Shown in pieces: positions 26,725 through 35,590 of a stretch of DNA of 64,000 nucleotides. The DNA is from an uncultured Draconibacterium sp. GTDB lineage: Bacteria > Bacteroidota > Bacteroidia > Bacteroidales > Prolixibacteraceae. The stretch lies in the NCBI RefSeq assembly GCF_963675585.1, contig NZ_OY776414.1, positions 3,575,001-3,639,000 of the forward strand, written 5' to 3'. The position numbers and the translations under genes were made by a program. The notes below the pieces were generated by a model. That model saw only the letters and a program-made list of their open reading frames with translations. It was not told the origin of the DNA and did no database searches. How positions within the stretch are numbered: the stretch's first letter is position 1; each line of letters begins with the position of its first letter.

Positions 26725-27651
26725 ATGAAGAAATATTTATTGTATCTTTTTGTTTTTGTGTTGTTTAGCTGCGAATCAGATGGCCAGCATGTATTGTCTA
26801 CGCCTGACGATTCAGAAATTTCCTTACCGTTTAAAATCAAGCGCGAGGATGTAAAACCTCTTTGGTCCCTGGCAAACAACGAGCTTCAAACCGAGCTTCA
26901 AACTGTAATTAACGCTGAGCCGAAATGGAAAAGACTGGTGCAGCAAAACAAAATGGCTGTTGGCCTTGTACTTTTAAACGATACAAGCGACATAAAATTT
27001 GCACGTATAAACGGCAGCAATATTATGTATGCCGCCAGCTTACCTAAAATTGCCATTCTACTTGCCGCAATGGATGCACTTGATAAAGGTGAAATTGAAG
27101 AAACCGAAGAATTAAGAAACGACATGCGACTTATGATCGCGCGGTCGGATAATGCTGCCTCTACGCGAACCATGGATTTACTGGGTTTCGAGAAAATTGA
27201 AAAAGTGCTGACCGATCCGAACTATTTACTATACGACGAGGAAAATGGCGGCGGACTGTGGGTAGGTAAAAGGTATGCCAAAACCGGCAGACGTTATCCT
27301 GAACCCATTAAAGGAATTAGCCATGCCGCTACCGTAACGCAGGTTTGCCGTTTCTACTATTTGCTTATAAACGGGCAGCTGGTTAATTTCGACCGCTCGT
27401 CGCAAATGCTCGATATTATGGAAAACCCGGAGATTCACCACAAATTTGTAAACTCGCTCGAAAAAGTAGCGCCCAAAGCAAAACTCTTCCGGAAATCGGG
27501 AAGTTGGCAGAATTACCATGCCGATTCGATTTTGGTTTGGGGCCCCGAAAGGAAATACATTTTAGTGGCCCTGACTGAAGACCCCGATGGTGAAAAGATC
27601 TTACGCAACCTTGCATTAAAAATCGACAATATTATTATCAACCCAAATTAA
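26725..27651 (+). CDS. exported serine hydrolase, class A beta-lactamase fold
   Basis: 308-aa lipoprotein (signal YLLYLFVFVLFSC). The three active-site motifs of the beta-lactamase2/penicillin-binding fold are present: S105-LPK108 (SxxK), S141DN143 and K257SG259. It could be a beta-lactamase, a D,D-peptidase or a peptidoglycan or ester hydrolase; the spacing fits the class A-like group, but no omega-loop ExxxN motif is obvious. It starts a plus-strand operon with the ADP/ATP-translocase-like gene 38 bases downstream. A second hydrolase of the same fold lies in the facing operon. Confidence 0.85.
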   Translation: MKKYLLYLFVFVLFSCESDGQHVLSTPDDSEISLPFKIKREDVKPLWSLANNELQTELQTVINAEPKWKRLVQQNKMAVGLVLLNDTSDIKFARINGSNIMYAASLPKIAILLAAMDALDKGEIEETEELRNDMRLMIARSDNAASTRTMDLLGFEKIEKVLTDPNYLLYDEENGGGLWVGKRYAKTGRRYPEPIKGISHAATVTQVCRFYYLLINGQLVNFDRSSQMLDIMENPEIHHKFVNSLEKVAPKAKLFRKSGSWQNYHADSILVWGPERKYILVALTEDPDGEKILRNLALKIDNIIINPN

Positions 27652-27689
27652 TTCATATCTTTTCATTCTAACTTGTTTTTGCAATAGTC

Positions 27690-30536
27690 ATGAAAAACAG
27701 CCAGTTGATCTGGAATAATGAAACAATAGGAAAAGCTATTAAATATTTACTTTCAAGGTTTTTCGATTTACGTGAAGGTGAATACAAGCGGGCATTTCTG
27801 ATGCAGCTGAATATTTTTCTGATTATATCTACTTTACTCATTGTAAAACCGGCTGTAAATGGCTTATTTATTGCAAAATTCGGAGTTGAGAACCTGCCTT
27901 TGGCATTTGTTTTAGTCGCAATTTCTGCATCGGCTCTATCCATTTATTATTCGCGAAAACTGGTAAAACTAACTTTTTACCTGCTCATGCGGCGCACCCT
28001 TCTTATTTCGGTTATTACCCTTATTGTTTTCGGATTTTTACTCACTTTTAATTTTCTCGAAGGCTGGGTTGTTTACCTGTTTTACCTTTGGGTGGCACTT
28101 TTTGCTGTTCTTTCTGCATCTCAATTCTGGATTTTGGCCAACCTTGTTTTTAATCCGCGCGAGGCAAAACGGCTTTTTGGTTTTATCGGTGCTGGCGCCA
28201 TTGCCGGGGGAATTTTTGGAGGCTATTTAACGTCCTTACTGGCACCAGTTCTGGGAAGCGAAAACCTACTTTTTGTGAGTGCCTTTCTGTTGTCGTTTTG
28301 TTTACCAATTACAAGAATCGTGTGGCACGAAAATTTGAGTGGGAAAAACAATCCGTTCAAAAATAAAAACAAACTTAAGGAAGTGGTGGAAAGCCCGTTC
28401 CAGCTGATCCGCAAGTCGAAACACCTGACTTACCTGGCCGGAATTATTGGGGTTGGAGTAATTGTTGCAAAGCTGGTTGATTACCAGTTTAACGCCATTG
28501 CATCCTTAAAAATATCGGATCCCGATGAACTCACCGCCTTTTTTGGATTCTGGTTTTCAAACTTCAATGTATTTTCGCTACTGATTCAGTTATTTTTAAC
28601 CCGCAGAGTGGTTGGTGTTTTTGGCGTGGGTACCTCCCTGTTTTTTCTGCCTGCCGGAATATTTATTGGTGCGGCACTGGTTTTATTTGCACCTACACTT
28701 TTTGCTGCTATCCTGATAAAAATGGCCGATGGCAGTTTAAAACAATCCATTAATAAATCGGCAGTTGAATTGCTTGCACTTCCAATTCCTCTGTCAATAA
28801 AAAACAAAACCAAAACCTTTATCGATGTTTTTGTCGACAGTGTTGCCACAGGAATTGGAGGTATAATTCTTATTCTGATCGTAAACGCATTTCAACTTTC
28901 AACCTCTTTTATCAGTTTAATTATTCTGGCAATTCTTGGTGTTTGGATCTTTTTTGCCATAAAAATTCGGAAAGAGTACATCAAATCGTTTCAATTAAAA
29001 CTTAAACAAACCAGTCATAAAAAAGGCAGTAAAAAAATAAATATTGCAAACGAATCGGTTATAAGAGGCCTTCAAAATGTGCTCGAAAATGGCAACGAAG
29101 ATCAAATAATGTGGGTACTTCAGAAAACCAAAGAAAAACCGAACGAAAAGTTATTCGCCCCTATTTTTCAACTGCTAAAACACCCCGGCGCCAACATAAG
29201 AGCCGAAGCCCTTCGAAACCTTTATTTTCATCAGCAAAAATCAGTTGTTGACATTGCTTACCAGATGATCTCAGATCCGGCTCAGGAAGTTAAAATAAGT
29301 GCTTTTGAATACTTACTGGAACATCATCCTGAAAACAGGGTTGAATTGATGCAGCAATTTCTTTTGGATGACGATTATAAAATTAATGCGGCAGCACTGC
29401 TTAGTCTTGCCGGCGAAATGCGCGACAACCCCGAGCTAAAAAAACAATACGAACTGCGCCGGATAGTTGCCGAAAAAGTGGAAGCTTTAAAAGCAGAAAA
29501 AGATACCGAAATCAAACTATTCAAAACAAAATTGTTGCTTGAAGTTATTGGCAAAGGCAACATGCCCGGCTTTTACAATTTTATTCAGGATGGATTAAAC
29601 CACAACAACGAAGAGATCGTTAACCAGGCAATTAAAGCAGCCGGGTTATCAATGGCACCCGAGTTTATCGATCCACTTATTCAATTTGTTTCAAAACCCC
29701 AGTTTTCTGAAAATGCAACGCTGGCTTTGGCGCAATATGGTGTAGAAATTATCACCTTTTTAAGATCGGTTTTAGCAGACAATACCAAAATTGAAATCCA
29801 AAGAAAAATCCCCGGAATTGTTGAGAATATTGAATCGCAACATTCTGTTCTTTTCCTTTTTGAGTTGATGGAATCGGAAGATTTTCAGCTTCGGAATAAA
29901 GCTTTAACATCACTTGGCATTTTAAAAATCAAGTTTCCTTTTTTGTATTTCGACAAAAAAATAGTGATCCAGCGCATTTTAGAGGAAGTGCGTGTATTGC
30001 AGGATACTTTGTCGATTCTGTACCTTCAAACCAAACTGGAACAGGAAACAGAAAATCCGGCAAACGATTTATCAGACGCCAGAAAAAGTTTAATCGACCT
30101 GTTGGAACGAAGATTGGATGGAGGTTTGAAACGTATTTTTGGCTTGCTCGGATTAAAATATCCAAACGAGGAAATCAACTCGGCTTATCAAAGTTTCCAA
30201 AGTAACAAAGCCGATATTAGAATTAGCAGCATCGAATTTTTGGACAACCTGCTCGATACAAAATTAAAACGTGTTTTGATACCCATTTTGGAAACCACTA
30301 TTCTGGAAACTCTTTCTGACACAGCACTAAAACAGCTCAACATTGATATTCCGGGCGAAAAAGAATGTTACAACATGCTGCTCGAAGGAAACGACATTAA
30401 AATAAAACTGGCTGTTTTATACCTTGTTGCGCAACTTAAAAATCCCGATTATCTTCCTTTGATTGAGCGGTATCGAAAAAATAAAAATCAAAAAGTACGC
30501 GATTTTGCAGAAAAGGCTTTTCTGGCTTTGCAATAA
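27690..30536 (+). CDS. ATP/ADP-translocase-like (NTT) membrane protein fused to HEAT repeats
   Basis: 948-aa protein with two halves. Residues about 28-430 hold roughly 12 hydrophobic helices (e.g. AFLMQLNIFLIISTLLIVKPAVNGL, FGFIGAGAIAGGIFGGYLTSLL) resembling nucleotide transporters of the NTT/Npt family, with the pattern FNAIASLKISDPDELTAFFG seen in that group. Residues about 450-948 are soluble and helical, with HEAT-type units such as HPGANIRAEALRNLYFHQQ, DPAQEVKISAFEYLLEHHPE and KINAAALLSLAGEM. Transport of nucleotides is an inference from family resemblance; the HEAT half may bind a partner. It is the second gene of the operon begun by the serine hydrolase. Confidence 0.78.
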   Translation: MKNSQLIWNNETIGKAIKYLLSRFFDLREGEYKRAFLMQLNIFLIISTLLIVKPAVNGLFIAKFGVENLPLAFVLVAISASALSIYYSRKLVKLTFYLLMRRTLLISVITLIVFGFLLTFNFLEGWVVYLFYLWVALFAVLSASQFWILANLVFNPREAKRLFGFIGAGAIAGGIFGGYLTSLLAPVLGSENLLFVSAFLLSFCLPITRIVWHENLSGKNNPFKNKNKLKEVVESPFQLIRKSKHLTYLAGIIGVGVIVAKLVDYQFNAIASLKISDPDELTAFFGFWFSNFNVFSLLIQLFLTRRVVGVFGVGTSLFFLPAGIFIGAALVLFAPTLFAAILIKMADGSLKQSINKSAVELLALPIPLSIKNKTKTFIDVFVDSVATGIGGIILILIVNAFQLSTSFISLIILAILGVWIFFAIKIRKEYIKSFQLKLKQTSHKKGSKKINIANESVIRGLQNVLENGNEDQIMWVLQKTKEKPNEKLFAPIFQLLKHPGANIRAEALRNLYFHQQKSVVDIAYQMISDPAQEVKISAFEYLLEHHPENRVELMQQFLLDDDYKINAAALLSLAGEMRDNPELKKQYELRRIVAEKVEALKAEKDTEIKLFKTKLLLEVIGKGNMPGFYNFIQDGLNHNNEEIVNQAIKAAGLSMAPEFIDPLIQFVSKPQFSENATLALAQYGVEIITFLRSVLADNTKIEIQRKIPGIVENIESQHSVLFLFELMESEDFQLRNKALTSLGILKIKFPFLYFDKKIVIQRILEEVRVLQDTLSILYLQTKLEQETENPANDLSDARKSLIDLLERRLDGGLKRIFGLLGLKYPNEEINSAYQSFQSNKADIRISSIEFLDNLLDTKLKRVLIPILETTILETLSDTALKQLNIDIPGEKECYNMLLEGNDIKIKLAVLYLVAQLKNPDYLPLIERYRKNKNQKVRDFAEKAFLALQ

Positions 30537-30584
30537 CGGTAACCTGCGTAAAGTTGAGTAATCGAAACAACAACTCCGATTCTT

Positions 30585-31880
30585 CTATTTTCGAATCAGA
30601 TCGTCAATCCGCGTTGCCAGGGTTTGATGGTCGATGTTTGAGTTTTTACGCAGTACATTCGACATCAACACAACTAAATAAACTGTTCCGTCGGGGTGTT
30701 CCACAATGGCCACCGAGTTCATATAATTTTCAACATTACCAGCATATTTTTTGCATTCGTAACCTTCTTCGGGTTTGCATTTGTACAAACTACCCGATTT
30801 AAAATACAAGGCTGCATTTACCAGTCGCGGCGATGTTCCGTACCGAATCCTACGGTCGGTCATGTAAAGCAAACGTTTCATTTCCAGGCTCGATTTTTCA
30901 TCCACAATTTTGCCACGTTCCAAAGCGGTAAGGAATTTCATTAATCCCAGCGGCGTACCAATGCTTCCACCTATTCCCGGAATTATTGATTTTGCACCAT
31001 GCGTAAACATACTGCCCAATCGCCACTCTTCTTTTGTTATTCCCAATTGTAAAAGCGGCTCGTTCACAACTGCCACAGCCATATTTTGCAAAGTAGCCCT
31101 CGGCGTGGTTTTAAAAAATTCGTTCGCCTGTTCTTCGGTCAACCCCGGGTAATCCTTCCCAAACTGCCGCATTAACAAAACTTCGCGCCAAACCACACTT
31201 GCAGCTCCGTTGTTACTAACCGAAACCATGTGATCGACCCATTCATACAGCGAAAAAACATCCTCTTCTTTTACCGTTCGTTTTACCAAAACCTTTGTTT
31301 CCGGATCGAAAAAAGGTACTGTGTGAACATCGGAAATGGCCCAACGCCCGGCACGCACAAATTTGGTTTTTAATAAATCCTGCCGCTTTTCAAACGACTC
31401 GGGATAAATGCGTTGCAACTCGGTAAAAAGTCCGCTTAATACAGCCAGTTTCCCAACGCTTCCCGGCTGAAATCCACGGGTTTCCTGCCTGCAGGCATAA
31501 CGCAGTTTTTTCCCGGGAGTAATATCCAAAAGTGTAAGCGAGTAACTTTCGTCCAGGTTCGGAAACAGGATGTTCAGTTTTTTTTGCAATTCAGAATCCG
31601 GAGTTGGAAGTGCGATCAAACTGTCGCCCTTCGGATTTAACAGTTGCAAATGAATATCATTTATACTTTTGCGCGCACCTTCAATGGGTTTTGTATCTTT
31701 TATATCACCACTTAAAACAAGCTGCAGCCGAACAAGACGCCTTATCCCGGTAAGAAAAAAACCATCGATTGGATATGCACCCACACTTTCGGCAAAAAAT
31801 AACATCATAAAAATGAAAACCAGTTTTTGTAGTCGAATTACTTTTTTAGCCTGTAAACAGCCTTTAAATAATGTTTTCAT
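30585..31880 (-). CDS. exported serine hydrolase, beta-lactamase fold (second)
   Basis: 431-aa protein with an N-terminal hydrophobic export segment (LVFIFMMLFFAESVGA). A roughly 90-residue extra region precedes the hydrolase domain. Active-site motifs: S141-VGK144 (SxxK) in FQPGSVGKLAVLSG, SVSNNGAAS (SxN equivalent) and YFKSGSLYKC (KSG). Same fold as the hydrolase at 26725 but clearly diverged. It starts two bases after the stop of the PEP-synthase-like gene on the same strand, so the two are translationally linked. Substrate unknown; a cell-wall role is possible. Confidence 0.85.
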   Translation of the reverse strand: MKTLFKGCLQAKKVIRLQKLVFIFMMLFFAESVGAYPIDGFFLTGIRRLVRLQLVLSGDIKDTKPIEGARKSINDIHLQLLNPKGDSLIALPTPDSELQKKLNILFPNLDESYSLTLLDITPGKKLRYACRQETRGFQPGSVGKLAVLSGLFTELQRIYPESFEKRQDLLKTKFVRAGRWAISDVHTVPFFDPETKVLVKRTVKEEDVFSLYEWVDHMVSVSNNGAASVVWREVLLMRQFGKDYPGLTEEQANEFFKTTPRATLQNMAVAVVNEPLLQLGITKEEWRLGSMFTHGAKSIIPGIGGSIGTPLGLMKFLTALERGKIVDEKSSLEMKRLLYMTDRRIRYGTSPRLVNAALYFKSGSLYKCKPEEGYECKKYAGNVENYMNSVAIVEHPDGTVYLVVLMSNVLRKNSNIDHQTLATRIDDLIRK

Positions 31881-31882
31881 TT

Positions 31883-34780
31883 TTACAGATTTTCGGTGAG
31901 TGAAATAATTTTTGTCTCATCTGTTTTCGGAGAAATCGACTCCAGATAAACGCTGCCTGCCGCATTTTTGTTTTCAACAAACGGACGTACCTGAAACAGC
32001 CAAAGTTTGTCGTTTAAAAAGCCCATTTCAACATCAAAAGGCCCTTGCATTCCGTTGGTTTCTTTCATTTTTTGCTTTAGTTTTTTACTAAAATCGCGAA
32101 TATCAGCAAGGTTTTGTTCGTTCAGAATGGGTGTTTCAAAAGTAGCGGGCAATTTCCCCGTTCCTCCGGTAAGCGGCAGCTGGTTGTAATAGGGTTCGCG
32201 CGATGGAGCCAATAATTTATTTTCGCCCGATAATTTTAAGTGATACGATTCGGCAGCTTGTCCGTCAACGGCGCCACCTGCACCACGGCTAAAAGCGATG
32301 GTTAAATCAGCTGCATTTCCGGCTCCAACTCCTTTTGTAATCAGTACTCCGGAATAATCAACATTTACAGTTGGAATAACCAGAATAGAAGGATACACAT
32401 TCTCCGGATTGAGCAAATAACTCTGCCTCCACCTAAAACTGCGTTCGGAATACGGCGATGCCCACACCTGTTTAATGCCCTGTTTAATTTTCGCAGCTTC
32501 GGAAACATTAAACAAGGTAAGATTAAGTCCTGCCCCGGTAAAATCTTTCAGGTCTTCCATGTTTGTATCGCTACGCAGAAAAACCGGCAAACTACCCGTT
32601 TCTTTTCCTAAAACGCTTCGGAACCGGGTATTAAAATCGGCCTCAAATTCAGGTAAAAAAGGCATTTTCAAAATCGCCTCACGAAGTTGCTGCAGTTTAT
32701 TTAAAACAAAACCATCTATTTCTTCTTTGTTTGTTCCCGACTTTTCCATTCGTGTGGCTTCGGCAAAAGCAGCATTTAAAAATTGCCAGTAACTTTTGCT
32801 CTCGCCCGGCATTTGCTGTTCCATGTGTTGCCTGAAAATGCCAAACGGTATAACCAGGCCTTCCACCACATTTTCGGGAAACATAAGTTTTAACTGCCCA
32901 AGGTTGGCTGCTTTAGGGCCACATATTTTTCCTGAACTGGCAGCATTTACCTCTCGAAGACTCAAAACCTTTTTCTGGTTTAAATCCAGTTTATCTACTT
33001 CTACTCTGATTTTTTTCTCCACCCTTTTTTTAGTCTCAAACAACGCGTTTTCTTCAGCCGTCATATTTTTTGCCTCTTTCATCAACACAGTTCCTTTATC
33101 CGAAACGGCATAAAAAATCGGCTTGCCTGCGTATTGTTTTAAGGCAGCCAGGTTTTGTTGCGACAGCACAGCATTTGGAATTCCCAGGTTGCGTGCAAGC
33201 AGCTGCACATGCGAAACCAGGTTTCCTTCCGAAACGGTTGCAATACCGGCTACGGGTTTTAAATCGGCCGGCGGATGCTGAAAAACGTAAATTTTATCAG
33301 CAGAAACTTCGAGGCCTTCCGGAGAATCGGCAACAACCAGCTCGCCCCTGGCAAAACCCGGATTTAAACCGCGAAAATGACTTTGATTGTCGATGGTAAA
33401 AACCTGATTGGAAAGTCCGGAATAGCTTGCAATAAAATTCCCCAGTTCGCCAACACTCAAACCCAAATGCAACAATACGGACGACCGGATTATATCGTCG
33501 GAGAAACCCGAAGCCAGAGGTTCAAAACCTTCAAAGCGTTTAATCTCTGCCCCGTAATTTGCCCGAATCATTCCGGTACTCCACTCTACCACACCTCTCG
33601 CCAGTGCAAGCGACTCATTCAACTGACCTACTGAAAGCTCTGTTAATAAAGAAGGGTTGAGGGCACTTTCTATTTTTTCCCACTCCCATATTTCAATGTA
33701 TCCGGCTCCGGCAGCAGCCATTGACAGCACATAATTTTTCTTTAATATGTCGGCCAAAGTGCTTACCTGCCAATTTGGGAGCTCTTTAAATATCAGTTCT
33801 TCGGTTTTATTTGAAAGATCAAACAAGGCCATTTTCGACTTTGGTGTTGCAGCCGGAATATGTTTCCGTGTTTCCAAAAGCACCCAAGCACCAATTTCAA
33901 TTTTTTGTGCCGCTGTTTGCGCTTTCGATAATTCGCCCAGTGATTTCTGCAAACTTTTACCGGCATCAGTAGTAACTCCAATTGGTTTAATAAAATTTTC
34001 CAGCGACTGCCAGTTTGCAGGTTTAAAAAGCATTTCCATTTCGGAAATCAACTGCTTAAATTTTTCTTCTGTTGCAGAATTCAAAATTGCAGCATTTTTT
34101 ACTTTAAAATCTTTAACTGCCTGAATGTCGTCCGCTGCAGGCTGACCATGTATTTTAATCCGCAGCTTCATAAACGACGGAATACTATCCGCCAGTTCCA
34201 TGGAAAGCGATCTCACTTTCCGGATATTTGCGTTCTCGGTTTTGTGAGGAATATCCTTAAACGACTGGCGCAAGAGGTAAAAATTACTTTCGCCAAGCTG
34301 TTTATTAAGCAACGCCCATTTCAGAAAATCTTCTCCCCAGGCATTTTCATCTTCATCCTGAAAAGCGCCCCTGTAGAATTTTGCCTTTTGCTGAATCCAG
34401 CCGTTGTCAATACTTTCAATATAATTTTCAAGCTGGTATTGTTTCAAACGTGAAAACTGATGCTGTTCATCCAAAAAATCATCAAAATTGGTTGCAGCCA
34501 AAATCTGTCCCAGGTAAATCCCATTTGATTTGGCCAGATCGTCGACCCATTTTTTATAGGTTGCACGTTGAACACCGGGTTCGGGGCATCGCATTTGCGG
34601 AGGTACTTTTGAGCCGTCGGGACAAAACCACATGATTTGCTGATAAGGTCCTTTTGCATCGTTTTTAAATGCTGCTATTTTTTCACTAATCTCCTTATTG
34701 GAAACAACTTGCGAAAAAGAAGAACCAACCGAGATCATCAAAAACAATACACTTAACAAGCTTATTTTTACTGTTTTCAT
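31883..34780 (-). CDS. exported PEP/pyruvate-binding (PEP synthase-like) protein with rearranged domains
   Basis: 965-aa protein beginning with a clear Sec signal peptide (ISLLSVLFLMISVGSSFSQ). Residues 25-460 are a helical region I do not recognise. Residues about 470-570 are a PEP-utilising swivelling domain with the phospho-His motif EGNLVSHVQLLARNLGIP (His524). Residues about 615-960 are a PPDK/PEP-synthase ATP-grasp domain: GPKAANLGQL, FLRSDTNMEDLKDFTGAG, and the closing FDVEMGFLNDKLWLFQVRP. In classic PEP synthase and PPDK the ATP-grasp comes first, so this order is reversed. No C-terminal PEP/pyruvate barrel is present. The reaction is unknown. It is co-transcribed with the serine hydrolase at 30585. 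Confidence 0.82.
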   Translation of the reverse strand: MKTVKISLLSVLFLMISVGSSFSQVVSNKEISEKIAAFKNDAKGPYQQIMWFCPDGSKVPPQMRCPEPGVQRATYKKWVDDLAKSNGIYLGQILAATNFDDFLDEQHQFSRLKQYQLENYIESIDNGWIQQKAKFYRGAFQDEDENAWGEDFLKWALLNKQLGESNFYLLRQSFKDIPHKTENANIRKVRSLSMELADSIPSFMKLRIKIHGQPAADDIQAVKDFKVKNAAILNSATEEKFKQLISEMEMLFKPANWQSLENFIKPIGVTTDAGKSLQKSLGELSKAQTAAQKIEIGAWVLLETRKHIPAATPKSKMALFDLSNKTEELIFKELPNWQVSTLADILKKNYVLSMAAAGAGYIEIWEWEKIESALNPSLLTELSVGQLNESLALARGVVEWSTGMIRANYGAEIKRFEGFEPLASGFSDDIIRSSVLLHLGLSVGELGNFIASYSGLSNQVFTIDNQSHFRGLNPGFARGELVVADSPEGLEVSADKIYVFQHPPADLKPVAGIATVSEGNLVSHVQLLARNLGIPNAVLSQQNLAALKQYAGKPIFYAVSDKGTVLMKEAKNMTAEENALFETKKRVEKKIRVEVDKLDLNQKKVLSLREVNAASSGKICGPKAANLGQLKLMFPENVVEGLVIPFGIFRQHMEQQMPGESKSYWQFLNAAFAEATRMEKSGTNKEEIDGFVLNKLQQLREAILKMPFLPEFEADFNTRFRSVLGKETGSLPVFLRSDTNMEDLKDFTGAGLNLTLFNVSEAAKIKQGIKQVWASPYSERSFRWRQSYLLNPENVYPSILVIPTVNVDYSGVLITKGVGAGNAADLTIAFSRGAGGAVDGQAAESYHLKLSGENKLLAPSREPYYNQLPLTGGTGKLPATFETPILNEQNLADIRDFSKKLKQKMKETNGMQGPFDVEMGFLNDKLWLFQVRPFVENKNAAGSVYLESISPKTDETKIISLTENL

Positions 34781-34877
34781 ACTTACTTACATTGTATTTA
34801 AATATACAACAATTTACAATCCGTTTTCAAATTCTAACCCTTTGTTATTTGAATTTCCGTTAATAGTTACAATGAGA

Positions 34878-34962
34878 CGTCTCCCTGAATTTTTTCAGGA
34901 TCTTTTTGAAAATGTGTTGATTGTCAAAGATGGCAAGATGCTGAAACAAGTTCAGCATGACG
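34878..34962. repeat. two-hairpin intergenic repeat, copy 1
   Basis: Bounded by CGTC (34878-34881) and GACG (34959-34962). Hairpin one is CCTGAA/TTCAGG (34884-34889, 34894-34899) with a T4 loop, followed by ATCTT. Hairpin two is ATGCTGAA/TTCAGCAT (34938-34945, 34951-34958). The same plan occurs at 56692-56762 with a different stem-one sequence. It lies between two diverging genes. Confidence 0.7.
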
Positions 34963-35019
34963 ACCAAATAAAGGTTGTGACTTTCTACGGATATTCATTA
35001 TTCGTAATAATAAAAAACA

Positions 35020-35027
35020 TACATTTG
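35020..35027 (+). promoter_or_regulatory. putative -7 box (TACATTTG) of the PH-domain gene pair
   Basis: TACATTTG fits TAnnTTTG and lies 41 bases before the ATG at 35069. No strong -33 element was seen. Confidence 0.4.
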
Positions 35028-35068
35028 AAATTGACAAAATACAGTATAAAAATATTAGTTCAACTTAA

Positions 35069-35590
35069 ATGGAAAACTTCACCAATTCAATACTACTTCC
35101 TGAAGAATTACCGGAAATTGATGCGAAAACATTTAATCCGCTCGACAAAAAATACCTAAAGCTCACCTTTATTCGAATGGCTGTATTTTTTGTTGTTTTA
35201 GTCGGAGGATTTATTAGCTTTATCTTCATATCGGAAGGAAATATTCCAAAAACTCCACTAATAATCATTTCGTCGGTTCTGGCTGTTTTACTAATTTTTT
35301 CAGTCGTTTATACTTTCTTGTCATTTCCCCGGAAAGGCTACCTCGTGCGCGAAAAAGACATTTCGTTTCAACGGGGACTAATTACCTATAAATTAACCAC
35401 CGTTCCGTTTAACCGAATCCAACACGTTGAAGTGAACCAGGGAGTGCTTGCCAAACTATTTGCTCTTTCGTCGCTAAAACTTTTTACTGCCGGAGGAAAT
35501 GCCAGCGACCTGTCGATTCACGGATTACCCCGGGATGTGGCGCTAAACTTAAAAGCCTTTTTATCGGAAAAAATAAGTGAACATGAGTAA
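35069..35590 (+). CDS. bacterial PH-domain (DUF304, YdbS-like) membrane protein
   Basis: 173 aa with two membrane helices (about residues 30-53 and 63-84; FIRMAVFFVVLVGGFISFIFI, IIISSVLAVLLIFSVVYTFL). A bPH_2 (DUF304) domain follows with KGYLVREKDISFQRGLITYKLTTVPFNRIQHVEVNQG, the conserved RIQHVE core. YdbS-type proteins are membrane-attached and of unknown or envelope-related function; in Bacillus the YdbST pair protects against an antimicrobial peptide. The next gene (YdbT-like) overlaps by 8 bases, confirming the two-gene module. Confidence 0.88.
   Translation: MENFTNSILLPEELPEIDAKTFNPLDKKYLKLTFIRMAVFFVVLVGGFISFIFISEGNIPKTPLIIISSVLAVLLIFSVVYTFLSFPRKGYLVREKDISFQRGLITYKLTTVPFNRIQHVEVNQGVLAKLFALSSLKLFTAGGNASDLSIHGLPRDVALNLKAFLSEKISEHE

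Noticed and set aside
34698-35159. Plus-strand open frame of 153 codons between the exported PEP-synthase-like and PH-domain genes
   Set aside because: It runs through the repeat at 34878-34962 and overlaps both neighbours; no start signal or recognised domain.
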